A stretch of 64,000 nucleotides of DNA from Leguminivora glycinivorella (GCF_023078275.1 NC_062990.1:9749549-9813548), one strand, 5' to 3'. Positions 52,141-62,245 are shown, counted from the stretch's first letter. The notes: a model not told the origin generated them from the sequence alone. Program-made: numbers and translations.

Positions 52141-52173
52141 TGTATGTATGTAAACGTATTGTATGTAAAATGT

Positions 52174-52416
52174 AGACGCAAAAACGACGGGGTGTTATAA
52201 GTTTGACGTGTCTGTCTGTCTGTTTATCAGTCTGTCTGTGTGTGTGTGTGTGTCTGTGGCATCGTAGCTCCCGAACGGATGAACCGATTTCGATTTAGTT
52301 TTTTTTTGTTTGAAAGCTGAGTTACTCGGGAGTGTTCTTAGGCATGTTTCATGAAAATCGGTCCACTATGTCGCGGTCGGAGGTTTTTTCAAAATTTTAA
52401 TTTTGTGGTTAGGTTA
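52174..52416 (+). repeat. CTGT-type repeat (GACGCAAAAACGACGGGGTG)
   Basis: Same order as 58251-58601: GACGGGGTGTTATAAGTTTG, a CTGTCTGT/GTGTGTG run, CATCGTAGCTCCCGAACGGA, TTTCATGAAAATCGGTCCAC and AAATTTTAATTTTGTGGTTA. Confidence 0.75.
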
Positions 52417-52418
52417 TT

Positions 52419-53413
52419 TACCAATTTACTTACAGAACAGAGTTCAAATTAAAAATAGGAAAACTATTATGAGGATAAGGATCACTCCTTCCATGGGCTT
52501 AAAATAAGCAATTTCATGTCATTTTTATCGCTTTTAGAGAAACATTTCTTCATTAAATGCTCTGAGTTCAGACCTTCCCAAACAGAAAATCTTTAGTTAT
52601 TCGAATGCCTCCATTACGCCACCTTTCCATCGAAACTCGCTGAGGTATCTTCTGGAAGCCCAGTCGAAGTGATAATCGAAAGACTAATGACATAATATCC
52701 AGCCAAGTGACTCTTCGTAGCTTCTGTTAACGCGATATACAATAGTACATTACATCAGAGGCCGGGAAAATGAGGATTTCCGGCCAAGTGGGTATATACG
52801 GCCGAGTGAGCGTGCGAGCGAGGCCGGATAGGGATACGAGGCCGGGAATCCGTTTTCAAGCCGAGGCATGTATAGTGCTTTTCTCAAACATACAATGAAA
52901 TAAAAAAAAATGCTCTAAAGGACAATATTTTATAAAAAAAAAGTTACTTTGCAGGCCTAGGCCTAAAAAATAATATGAAATCCCTTTACAGTCCTCTCGA
53001 GTTGTTGCGCCCAAAAAGCGATACTTCCCAGCCCATTTTAAGGAACGTAAAGACAATATTTCATTGCATGTTTGAGAAAAGGTATTTTTTTTCGTTTGGT
53101 GTTTATCAACGTAATACATAGGTATGGATTTTATTTCAACATTTTTCTACGGCATGTTCGTTAAAGTTGAGATCCTTTTTGATTGGACTTTACAGTCATG
53201 AACTATATACCGGTTATAAGATCGTAATCGGTTTTTAGATGCAGGGAGGAGTACTTTGTGGGATAAAATATGACTCTTACATTTTGAGCCAGAATAAACC
53301 AGGAAATAATGAATGCAGTGTGCTGGGTACATCGATCAAACTGATAATTTCGATGTCAGAAAATAGAAACCCCTAAACCTTTGACAACACACATATTGTT
53401 AATTAAATAAAAA
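52419..53413. other. Stretch without recognised gene
   Basis: GCCGGGAAAATGAGGATTTC and GAGGCCGGATAGGGATACGA, GGCCGGGAATCCG at 52763-52852 form an internal CCGG-rich patch. The 87-codon frame at 52856-53119 (minus) has no motif. Confidence 0.4.
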
Positions 53414-53574
53414 TCCATAATAATATTATAAATAGGAAAGTGTGTGTGTCTGTTTGTCTGTCCATCTTTCACGGCGAAACGGAGCGACGAATTGACTTAA
53501 TTTTTTAAGCGAATATAGTTGAAGAGATGGAAAGTAAGTAGTCTAACGCGAGCGAAGCCGCGGGCAAAAGTTAA
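53414..53574 (+). mobile_element. Miniature Helitron (LEP1-like), internally deleted
   Basis: TCCATAATAATATTATAAAT starts the element and CGCGGGCAAAAGTTAA ends it, so the CTAG terminus is mutated to TTAA. About 20 bp around the TGACATAGGCTAC block are missing. Confidence 0.8.
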
Positions 53575-53686
53575 TAATGATATAATTATAATAATCCCCG
53601 ATTCAAAAGTGACGAAATCAGAGAATAACTTGTCAAAAAACGAATGGGACTCAAAAAGATACCATAATATCGAAAAAGTCTGCACA

Positions 53687-53934
53687 CTGAGAGAAAATAC
53701 AACCAGTTTTCATGTTCGTTCAACAAGTTTTTTGGTTAAAATAGCGCCTACGTGCTCTTTGGTTCAAACAACAAGCTACTTGTCATTTGAATCGGCAATA
53801 TAATTGAATCAACAAGTCGATTTTATAAAAACAACCTGACACATATTGTTTTAAACATACGTTTGGCTGATTCAAACGGATAAACCGCAACAAGTCGAAT
53901 TTGTTAAATTCACAATGCCAATTTCTCTCAGTGC
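53687..53934. mobile_element. MITE-like repeat with CACTGAGAGAAA inverted ends
   Basis: CACTGAGAGAAAATAC at 53687 and GCCAATTTCTCTCAGTG at 53918-53934 are inverted over 12 bp. The interior repeats CAACAAG-type words (TTCAACAAGTTT, AACAACAAGC, ATCAACAAGTCG, CGCAACAAGTCG), which look like short internal tandem or scattered motifs. A GCA/TGC flank is present but the exact duplication is uncertain. Non-coding. Confidence 0.6.
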
Positions 53935-54540
53935 ACCTTTCGCCGATGTACCACTTTATCCTTATCCGTAGGTACTACCACAATTAAAAACAGTAATGAA
54001 CATGCAAAGAACGTTAATTGTTTAAATACGTATACAACCAGAATACCCTGGATACAACCCGCAATGACGGGAAGCAATCAAAATTCCCCTTTCGATTGAC
54101 CTAAGTGGTCGGTAATTCACATGGAAGTACGCAAACATATGGGAAAAGAAGTGTTCCGTATGTTTTTAATAACCTGAAGCTTTTATATGAAAGCTACCGG
54201 ATTTGATTCAGGAACAACCACCAATACAATATATCCTCGCACAGGCTCGCACTATTTCTCCTGCAGATCAATTGACAGCCTTTTCCTTCATCTTGTTTTC
54301 GGATTCTGTTCTTTTGGACAGCAGCGTCATCTATGGCATTTTGGTAGAACTGAATCGAATACCAGGTTGTACAAACAAAGTCGTTAATGATTCAAAATCA
54401 TCATTCAATGGCTACCAGCCAGCATATTTTATGAAATTTCTTTGCACTCTTGTGGATAAAATGCATCTTTCTCGTCGCAGAATCAATGGAGCCAGTTGGT
54501 ATGGTGAAAAACGATACGACTGGGTTCATCCTATTTTTAA
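53935..54540. other. Stretch without recognised gene
   Basis: Overlapping plus-strand frames at 54187-54387 and 54203-54580 have ordinary composition but no motif I recognise, and they run into the hAT-like insertion. Confidence 0.35.
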
Positions 54541-54548
54541 CTACGTTG

Positions 54549-56061
54549 CAGTGGCGACGCGTGAAAATTTTTGTTGGTAAAGCCGGAGGGGTTTTTGGGC
54601 TCTGTTTTGTATGGACTTCAACTAGGGATTGCAGTACCGGTACTGTTTTAAAGAACCGGGATTTTCGGTACCGAAGTAATATGGAACCGGGATTTCCCGG
54701 GATTTTCGGTACTTTCGGGACTGGTCTAATTTTTTCGCTTTTTCAAATAAAACAACGTATTTTTTGGCATTTTACATCCTTTACTAATATATTACCATAA
54801 CCGAACCGCACCGGCTTCGCTCGGCGTATTATTTTATCTGCCTTTTTTTCTTTCATAGTGAGATTATACCGTGCAACAACAACAAAAAATCGTGAAGAAT
54901 TCCGCCTAAACCCGATTCTCTGGCAACCATAGGCACCAATGGTTACCGTTGCAATACATTGCTCCGATTAAGCGATCTTCCATTACTGGGAGATGTTTAA
55001 TCGCTTAGTAAAAGAAATAAGACAAATACTATTAAATAAATATAATAATTGATTATAGACCGGCAGTAAAACCTCACAAAGTTCCCCAAACATGTAATTT
55101 GAATCAAAGAATGTAAACTAAACATTTGAAATGGTGCACTATTTCTTTGCTAGTCAGAGGGATCATTCTCGAGAAAATTAGTCATTTTCTGGTTTCTGTG
55201 GAATACCGTAATATCACAATATATGTAAACATTTAACTTTAAAAGAAAAGCATGTTTAATAGCAGTTATCATTAAAAGTTAGACATAAGCCATTGCCGAC
55301 TTTTTTTTCTAGACCTACATTTATGTAGGTATCAGAGCAACAATTTCACCATACATTATTTAAGTCGATCGGTACGTACAGACAGGGTTTCGATTGAAGC
55401 TCTTAAGCAGCGTGATTTTTGCCGACTTTTAGCACACATATACACACAGTCTTGTTTCAGTAATCAATTTATAATAAGAAAACCTTAAACATTCCTCAAG
55501 AATCACTCTATTTATACATAGGTGAAAAACGCATAAATATCCGTTTAGTAGTTTTTGAGTCTATCGCAAAATTCGCGTACACAGTTTTATAACATACACA
55601 GAAATGAGTCAAATAAGACTGAGAGAGGAAAAATAAATACACAAATTAATATAACAAACCTTCACCAAAAATATAAAACTCGACTACTGAACTGGCTAGT
55701 GGGGCTAGCTACTAGGGTATCGCGGTGGCTACAGCTGCAAGGCTGCCACTGCCACACGCTATTAAATAGTGATTAAGAGCGAGTTACTGTATCTAAGTTT
55801 ATTTTTCAACTGTTTAAATAATATAAACAGAAATAAATACATTTTGTAGCACAAAATGTCACTAAAAAATATTTCCCGAAAGTACCGAAAGTACCGGGAT
55901 TTTTCAAGTTGATTTCCCGGTTCTTTGCTTGGCCAAAAATCCCGGGAATTCCCGGTACTTTCGGTACCGGTATTTCCCGGGAGCAAACCCTAACTTCAAC
56001 AGATACTGCAGAATTTTAGGTAACCCGTTGGAAATCGAGTTGTATAGACGCTACGCCACTG
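54549..56061. mobile_element. hAT-type MITE (CAGTGGCG ends) split by a second hAT-like element
   Basis: The left end CAGTGGCGACGCGTGAAAAT and the right end ACGCTACGCCACTG form inverted termini. CTACGTTG (54541-54548) and CTACGTTA (56062-56069) are an 8-bp duplication with one change. Outside the inner insertion only about 135 bp remain, and these match the intact 150-bp relative at 63743-63892 (AATTTTAGG, CCGTTGG blocks). The 8-bp duplication and CAGNGGCG ends are hAT hallmarks. Confidence 0.8.
54623..55992. mobile_element. 1,370-bp hAT-like element (TAGGGATTGC / GCAAACCCTA ends), non-coding
   Basis: TAGGGATTGC at the start and GCAAACCCTA at the end are inverted with one mismatch. ACTTCAAC flanks both sides exactly (54615-54622 and 55993-56000). 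Subterminal GTACCGGTA, CCCGGGA, TTTCGGTAC words recur many times at both ends (54638-54720 and 55868-55982), as transposase-binding arrays do. No transposase frame exists inside; the 116- and 74-codon frames read the GTACCGG arrays. It is therefore a non-autonomous hAT derivative, younger than the element it interrupts. Confidence 0.82.
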
Positions 56062-56069
56062 CTACGTTA

Positions 56070-56611
56070 GTGTGCAAATAGACAAACAAAATGCAACCTG
56101 ACCGAAAATATGAAAACCGCTCGTTGACTGCAGTTTTCAACAAGATGCAGTCGGTTCGCAGTCCATCTTTATAGACCCTCAAAATAAGATTTATTATATG
56201 CGGAACACCAGCAAACATTTCCTCTTAACCCGTTCCTTATCATGTCATTAGCAGAACCCTAAACCTCCACAATAAAACCACACTTCCTCCGAACACGATA
56301 TCATCTCGTCGGCTCACTTTGATGCTCTCGCTCGCACAGTGTTGCTATCTCTTTCTTACAAGGAGTATATAGTATTCCTGTTGCTATTAGCAACAGACCA
56401 GCCAGTATTAATAGACTGATGTCTATAAAGTGAGGGTGAGGTCCATAATTTTTCAACCACTGCAAGGCCACTGTAGAACCCTTTCACAGTAAAAGTTAAA
56501 GTGACTTCTATAGCAAATAAAGCTCGGTGTCAATGCGACAAGATTCTATTAGAGTGGCCTAGGATTCTAACTGGTTGACTGTACTTATACTAAGTACGAG
56601 TATATCTTGCT
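56070..56611. other. Stretch without recognised gene
   Basis: No repeat shared with other parts was recognised. GTTGCTATTAGCAAC at 56380-56394 is a short perfect palindrome. Confidence 0.4.
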
Positions 56612-57136
56612 GTGATATCACAGAATATATAATAGTACAAGTACAGAAGGTCCACTGCTTTGATGTTCACGAAATGCCGCCTTTTTGAATGCCTACAAAA
56701 TTCTAACAAAGAAACGAGCCGCACGTGCGCAGCGTCGGATGATAGGGTTGCCTATGGATTAAAATGAATTAATTCTCAGATAAAATGTTATACTATATAT
56801 TCAAGTTTTGGGTACTTTCTAGGTATAAAATACAGTATTTAAATATTTTTGTTTAAGCCATCAGCATCACAAGCCTTATTGAACTTTTCCGTGGGACTTA
56901 ATCAATAAGATTGTCCCATTTTATTCATGATGTCTATTTAACTATGCATTATTAGCCATTCCACACGTGGACATCGCATATGAACCTTAAAAAAACTCGC
57001 GATGTAAAGTAACAATAGAAAGTGCGAACGTGCGTTCCGTGAGAACGCGCGCAACCCCTGATTAGGCCGCGAAGTCGCGGCCGCCAGCATGTACTTGTAG
57101 CGCGGCGACACAATCGCGGAGTGAGCCGCCCCTGGT
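56612..57136 (-). mobile_element. hAT-ended repeat, inverted partner of 46331-46866
   Basis: It ends on the plus strand with GGAGTGAGCCGCCCCTG, the complement of the CAGGGGCGGCTCACTCC terminus. ACTGCTTTGATGTTCACGAA, TGCGCAGCGTCGGATGATAG and CGTGCGTTCCGTGAGAACGC match the partner in reverse order. Non-coding. Confidence 0.65.
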
Positions 57137-57288
57137 GATATCTTGATATTTGTCCGTTGCAAAAATGTTCACTTCTTTTTTATTCCTTGTTCAACTTATA
57201 CTTGGTTCTGTATAAATGTATATAAAAAAAAACCACTGAAAAAAATAGTTGTAGGTGATTTAACCACCAGTCCAAATAATATATAGAA

Positions 57289-57510
57289 CATTACGATACA
57301 AGTGCGTAAAAAAGGAAGTTCGAAATAAGTGGCGATAAATTAAAACACGACCGAAGGGAGTGTTTTAAATCGACACGTGTGACGAATTTCCTGTTCGCAC
57401 GTGTATCGTACGACGTTTTTCAGTACAGATGGCCCTCCAAAGTTTCGACCTGACATATAATGAACCATTTCTAGCACTAGTTCGTAAAAAAAACACCATC
57501 TGTACTGAAA
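57289..57510. repeat. Palindromic repeat, truncated relative of 595-907
   Basis: ACATTACGATACAAGTGCGT, AAAAAAGGAAGTTCGAAATA and CGACCGAAGGGAGTGTTTTA match the left half of 595-907. The right part ends at ACACCATCTGTACTGAAAA, so the outer mirrored terminus is missing. Confidence 0.7.
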
Positions 57511-57741
57511 ATTAATTTTTTATCAATTTATTCTGTTCTTTTTAAACTTTCTCATCACTTTTTGAAGCCCTTGCCGTTAAAATAAATCCTGTATGCAATA
57601 TTTTAGAGAACTTTATTTTGCCAGAATATTTTGCAAGTTACCTACTAGGAAATTTAATTTCCTACGAAACTTAGATTCGTCATCAAATAACGTAAAACGT
57701 AAAACAAAAAGTAAAAAAAAGTAAGTAAGTAAGTAGTAGTA
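57511..57741. other. Short stretch without feature
   Basis: It ends in a GTAAGTAAGTAAGTAGTAGT run at 57720-57740, where the following SINE inserted. Confidence 0.4.
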
Positions 57742-57870
57742 AAGTTAAAAGTGGTCTAGTGGTAAAGACGTTAGCCGCGTAAGCTGAAGACCCGGGTTCG
57801 ATTCCCGGCTCGGCCACCAGTGGGCTTTGTCGTTTTTTCTTTCGTGTATAATATTGATATCTATTTTAAT
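57742..57870 (+). repeat. tRNA-derived SINE (GGTTCGATTCCCGG family)
   Basis: GTGGTCTAGTGGTAAAGACG (box A), GTTAGCCGCGTAAGCTGAAG, ACCCGGGTTCGATTCCCGGC (box B) and TCGGCCACCAGTGGGC, then the GTCGTTTTTTCTTTCGTGTA body. This is the cleanest head of this family in the window. Confidence 0.8.
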
Positions 57871-58095
57871 TTATAAAGTTTTACTAAATTGTATACCAAC
57901 CAGTATAGTAAGACGCTAAAATTAATATTCAATAGGAATAACACTCAAGCATCGTTAGCATCTATCTCTCTCGCACTTAAGACACTCTTCAGGATGTAGA
58001 GTCAATTTGATATGACGGCAGATAAAAATGACGTGCCGATATGTAAGTTTTGAACGAAGAGTTTTTGACACGCCCTATGGTTTACTAATGATTTT

Positions 58096-59066
58096 TGTAT
58101 GATATTTTGTATGTATGAGACAGGGGCGAGTGACATGACGTCATGTTATGTCGTGTTATTTATGATTTGTGGGGGTGCAGGGTGGATGTATATAGGATTG
58201 AATATTAAAAACAAAAATATTGAATTTAAACTTATCTGTCTTATTTTTAACCCCCGACGCAAAAACGACGGGGTGTTATAAGTTTGACGTGTCTGTCTGT
58301 CTGTCTGTCCGTCTGTCCGTCCGTCCGTCCGTCCGTCCGTCCGTCCGTCCGTCCGTCCGTCCGTCCGTCCGTCCGTCCGTCCGTCCGTCCGTCCGTCTGT
58401 CTGTCTGTCTGTCTGTCTGTCTGTGTGTGTGTCTGTCTGTGGCATCGTAGCTCCCGAACGGATGAACCGATTTCAATTTTGATTTTTTGTCTAAAAGCTG
58501 AGTTAGTCGGAAGTGTTCTCAGCCATGTTTCATGAAAATCGGTCCACTATGTCGGGGTCGGGGGTTTTTTCAAAATTTTAATTTTGTGGTTAGGTTATTG
58601 TATGATATTTTGTATGTATGAGACAGGGGCGAGTGACAAGAAGTCAGGTTATGTCGTGTTATTTATGATTTGTGGGGGTGTTATAAGTATAGGATTAAAT
58701 ATCAAACAAAAATATTGGATTTAAACTTAATACTGTCTTATTTTTAAACTTAATACTGTCTTATTTTTAAACTTAATACTGTCTTATTTTTAAACTTAAT
58801 ACTGTCTTATTTTTAAACTTAATACTGTCTTATTTTTAACCCCCGACGCAAAAACGACGGGGTGTTATAAGTTTGACGTGTAATCTGTCTGTCAGTTTGT
58901 GTGTGTGTCTGTCTGTGGCATCGCAGCTCCCGAACGAATGGACCGATTTCGATTTAGTTTTTTTTTTGTTTGAAAGCTGGTTTAGTCGGGAGTGTTCTTA
59001 GCCATGTTTCATGAAAATCGGTCTACTATGTCGCGGTCGGGGTTTTTTTCAAAATTTTAAGTTTTG
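58096..59066 (+). repeat. Tandem duplication of a CTGT-type repeat plus flank
   Basis: Unit 1 (about 58096-58601) and unit 2 (about 58606-59066) both begin TATGATATTTTGTATGTATG with AGACAGGGGCGAGTGAC. Both continue through GTTATGTCGTGTTATTTATG and the GACGCAAAAACGACGGGGTG block, and end with AAAATTTTAA. Unit 1 has an expanded CTGT/CCGT tract at 58291-58433. Unit 2 has a 23-bp word in five exact-looking copies at 58720-58834. Translated Arg/Thr/Asp/Gly or Cys/Val/Ser/Pro repeats from the tetranucleotide are artefacts. Confidence 0.82.
58720..58834 (+). repeat. 23-bp tandem repeat, five copies
   Basis: The word TTTAAACTTAATACTGTCTT with ATT repeats at 58720, 58743, 58766, 58789 and 58812. Unit 1 of the larger duplication has a single related copy (TTTAAACTTATCTGTCTTATT) at the same place. 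Confidence 0.92.
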
Positions 59067-59292
59067 TACGAAATGTCATTTGATATTTGCCAGTCGCTTT
59101 CGGTGATGGAAAACATCGTGAGGAAACCGGACTAATTCCAATAAGGCCTAGTTACCCTTCGGGATGAAAGGTCAGATGGCAATCGCTTTCGTAAAATTAG
59201 TGTCTATGCCAAATCTTGGGATTAGTTGTCAGAGCGGCCAGGCTCCCATGAGCCGTGGCGAATGCCGGGATAACGCAAGGAGGATGATGACT
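59067..59292 (+). mobile_element. 3' end of an RTE-type LINE with GGATGATGA tail
   Basis: GAAATGTCATTTGATATTTG, GGAAAACATCGTGAGGAAAC, GGTCAGATGGCAATCGCTTT and AACGCAAGGAGGATGATGA appear in order. The last two blocks match 7765-7912 and the first matches 34727. It is a truncated untranslated region. A 96-codon frame over it is not conserved as protein. Confidence 0.65.
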
Positions 59293-60434
59293 GTCTTATT
59301 TTATAATGTTGTTTACAATAAGCTCGTAAAGGCTTTTTTTAATCTTCGAAAAGTGTTGAGAAAGTTGCAATTTATGCACTGGGGGGGGAGTAATTTTATG
59401 CAAATTTTGAAGATTTTCTTCATCTTGTGTTCGTGTGGTAAAAGTTTTGGATAATTTTTTTTCGAGCTATTCACTATTCTCTAGGCGTAATTTTAGTATT
59501 TTTAAGCATTTTACATCTACATCTTAAGGAGGTATTTCGTATACCAACCTTAATAAACACCGGAAGCCAAACTCCTCAAAGCCAATTATTTTTATAAAAG
59601 TTTTCGGGTCAAAACTCACTTCCGCTGATAATAAGCTCAAGTGTGAAAAACCGATTGCCAAATACTTCTTATCAGAAGCAAGTTACAGTCAAGTTGCTTC
59701 GATAATGAGTAAATGACTAATAAAGAACTTACTTCATGATATTATCGGTTGACATAGATAACCTCTTACTAGACGGATGCTTAGTTTTCCGTCAAGTCCT
59801 CATACCTGCTTCTTCTTCTTTAAATCATCGGGTCATTTCTGGTGCAAAGATTATCCATCTCAGTTCAACGGGGGAACGCTGCGAGTGTGCTGGGTACTTA
59901 TGCGCCGGGAATGACTCGTGGGGGGCTGTTCGACGACTGAATAATAGGGAGATGTATATGGTTTAGTTTTTAGTTTTTGGATATTGTGTTTCTTAGCTCT
60001 TAAGTTTTAAGTATTGTTAATTGTATTTTGTCTTTAAATTATGTTACTCTCTGCTGGAGTGTAGAAATCGAAATATATTCCTCCATGGACTCTGTTCTTG
60101 AGCAGATTGAGTACACTCGTAGAATTGCAGCTGGACCGCAAGACATTATTTGAGTTAACATAATACGTTATAAGACTGTATACCTCCAGTATATAGCCTA
60201 TACGCAAAGCACAATCGTTAAAGCTCTGTAGCATTAATGTTTGTACCTAGTTTACTTCTAAATAGCGACAGTGACAATATATTTAATGTATGTGAGTAGA
60301 TAATGTAGATATGTGTAGAAAATAAAGCAAAAGCTACTACTTATGCTACTAATTCAAGATCACAACGAGGGTGATAATGTAAAATTGTACCTATACAGAA
60401 GTCATTTGTTTTTTGACCCACCCAAATCGAATGA
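59293..60434. other. Low-repeat stretch without recognised gene
   Basis: The 76-codon frame at 59736-59966 and the 66-codon minus frame at 60034-60234 carry no motif. Confidence 0.4.
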
Positions 60435-60612
60435 TCCATACTTAATATTATAAATGAGAAAGTGTGTGTCTGTTTATTTGTCCGTCTTTCACGGCAAAAC
60501 GGAGCGTCGAATTGACGTGATTTTTTAAGTGTAAATAGTTGAAGGGATGGAGAGTGACATAGGCTACTTTTTGTCTCTTTCTAACGCGAGCGAAGCCGCG
60601 GGCAAAAGCTAG
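60435..60612 (+). mobile_element. Miniature Helitron (LEP1-like), full length
   Basis: TCCATACTTAATATTATAAAT to GCGAGCGAAGCCGCGGGCAAAAGCTAG (hairpin plus CTAG), between A and T. The terminal hairpin is intact. Confidence 0.88.
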
Positions 60613-60645
60613 TTAAAATTATTCTCGATAGGTGTTTCACGCACA

Positions 60646-60702
<57 letters not shown>
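60646..60702. repeat. (CA)n microsatellite
   Basis: An almost pure CA run follows CACGCACACACC and precedes CGTGGTGGCACG. Confidence 0.95.
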
Positions 60703-60705
<3 letters not shown>

Positions 60706-60893
60706 GTGGCACGCGAGTTGCGTAGAAGCTCCATCTTGTGGTAGCCATCTATGGCCGGTTAAATACTAAATGCACATGTTTACTGATAAATTTGAAGATA
60801 TGAGCGTGTGTGGTCCAAGTAATGATATTAACTTAATTACATACATTAATAATATTACGATATGATATAATGGTTACCGAAAATCTTTGTAAT

Positions 60894-61128
60894 AACCTAA
60901 CCACAAAATTAAAATTTTGAAAACCGGGTGGTGGGCCGGTTTTCATAAAACATAGCTAAGAACTGCGGACTAACTCAGCTTTCAAACAAAAGAATTAAAT
61001 CTAAATCGGTTCATCCGTTCGGGAGCTACGATGCCACAGACAGACACACACACAGACAGACAGACAGACAGACTGACAGACAGACACATGAAACTTATAA
61101 CACCCCGTCATTTTTGTGTCGGGGTTAA
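60894..61128 (-). repeat. CTGT-type repeat, minus strand
   Basis: CTAACCACAAAATTAAAATT at the left, CGGTTCATCCGTTCGGGAGC, TACGATGCCACAGACAGACA and the GAAACTTATAACACCCCGTC end are the inverse of 58251-58601. Confidence 0.75.
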
Positions 61129-61162
61129 AAACAAGTTTATTAAACTAGATGGCGTTGAATCT

Positions 61163-61500
61163 CGCCACATAGAAAACATCCATGACTCAAGAACAAAAAG
61201 TTTGTTCTCATCACACAAATAAATTGTAAGTGTATTCCATCAAACGTCAACGTTCAACTACCCTTAATAAATAAATACCCTTATCGGGAGTCGAACCCAG
61301 AGCCACGGCTCAGTAGGCAGGGTCACTAGTGTCACTACTCACTTGGCCAAACTGGGGCCCGTTTCTCGAAAGGTACAAGTCTTGTATTACAAGTGTGTTT
61401 CCATGACAACCCATACGATTTGACAGTTCGCGCACTTGTAATACAAGACTTGTACCTTTCGAGAAACGGGCCCCTGGCCCCTGGTCGTCAAAGTCGACAT
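61163..61500 (-). repeat. tRNA-derived SINE interrupted by a hairpin MITE
   Basis: SINE blocks AGAAAACATCCATGACTCA (61170), CATCACACAAATAAATT and TATCGGGAGTCGAACCCAGA (box B complement) are followed by CACTTGGCCAAACTG. The head end GGTCGTCAAAG appears only after the hairpin at 61354-61475. A second small insertion (TGTAAGTGTATTCC... CTTAATAAAT) lies at about 61226-61270. Confidence 0.7.
61354..61475. mobile_element. Hairpin MITE (GGGCCCGTTTCTCGAAAGG arms)
   Basis: GGGGCCCGTTTCTCGAAAGG with TACAAGTCTTGTATTACAAG is exactly mirrored at 61430-61475. The loop carries TGTGTTTCCATGACAACCCA and TACGATTTGACAGTTCGCGC. It splits the SINE at 61163-61500. Confidence 0.85.
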
Positions 61501-61778
61501 TTACAGTGTCGTACAGTTTTGAGGGCAACATAGTTGCCGGAAGTTATGACCGGTGACCTATGCATATGCATATGCGCCCAAATTAACTGTGCTAATTCCA
61601 CGAATGAAACGCTTTCTACTTCGCACCTCTTTAATTCATTAACGTAGCGTAATTTGTTGCTACTGCGATTTCTCAATGGCCAGCTTTTTAGCAAGTAAGG
61701 GCTCATACAGTGCAAGCACTCGCGCATGATGAGAGTTTCATTACATAATAGTATTTGAGAATAAGAGCATAGACCAGT

Positions 61779-61957
61779 GGCCCGTTTCTCTAAAGGTACA
61801 AGCCTTGTATCACAACTGTGTTTCCATGACAACCCATACGATTTGACAGTTCGCGCACACAAGTGCACAAGTGCGCGAACCGTCAAATCGTATGGACTGT
61901 CATGGAAACACACTTAATGGTAATACAAGGCTTGTACCTTTCGAAAAACGGGCCACT
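61779..61957. mobile_element. Hairpin MITE, longer-armed relative of 61354-61475
   Basis: AGTGGCCCGTTTCTCTAAAG, GTACAAGCCTTGTATCACAA, TGTGTTTCCATGACA and TTTGACAGTTCGCGCAC are all mirrored in the second half, so the pairing reaches nearly to the centre (CACAAGTGCACAAGTG). It ends GGGCCACTGG. Confidence 0.8.
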
Positions 61958-62096
61958 GGGGCCCATTTCTCAAAACTAAAAGTTACAAGTTACAAGCGGA
62001 AGTCTCTTTCCAACTTGTCATATTAGACATTCACAACCACTTGTAAATTATAACTTCAAGAAATGGGCGCCAGGGGATTACCACGAAGTATTAGAC
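61955..62096. mobile_element. Hairpin-ended MITE (TGGGGCCCATTTCTCAAAAC)
   Basis: GGGGCCCATTTCTCAAAACT and AAAAGTTACAAGTTACAAG pair loosely with CTTGTAAATTATAACTTCAA and GAAATGGGCGCCAGGGG. It is a degenerate member of the same GGGCCC family, directly abutting the preceding copy. Confidence 0.65.
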
Positions 62097-62205
62097 GTTC
62101 AGTTCGAGAGGAAGGGAAATAGCTATAGCAGTTACATAGCTTCGTCCCTCTCTGTCAACCTAAACTGAACGACTTTAGCACTTCATGGTTACCCTCCAGG
62201 ATTTC
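62094..62205. repeat. Imperfect hairpin repeat (ACCACGAAGT / ACTTCATGGT)
   Basis: GATTACCACGAAGTATTAGA with CGTTCAGTTCGAGAGGAAGGG and AATAGCTAT is mirrored by ATAGCTTCGTCCCTCTCTGT, CTAAACTGAACGACTTTAG and CACTTCATGGTTACCC. Non-coding. Confidence 0.65.
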
Positions 62206-62245
62206 TAGAAGACGGTCGTCGTATGCATAATTGTTATACTGCAGC

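Noticed and set aside
54187..54800. Three overlapping frames of 66-125 codons
   Set aside because: No recognisable domain. They occupy competing frames and run into the hAT-like insertion, reading its GTACCGG array.
58146..58535. Long frames of Arg-Thr-Asp-Gly or Cys-Leu-Ser-Val-Arg-Pro repeats
   Set aside because: They are translations of the CTGT/CCGT tetranucleotide tract in several frames on both strands, not a protein.
58720..58834. Possible CRISPR-like array of regular 23-bp repeats
   Set aside because: The copies are directly adjacent with no spacers, which makes it a simple tandem repeat in animal DNA.
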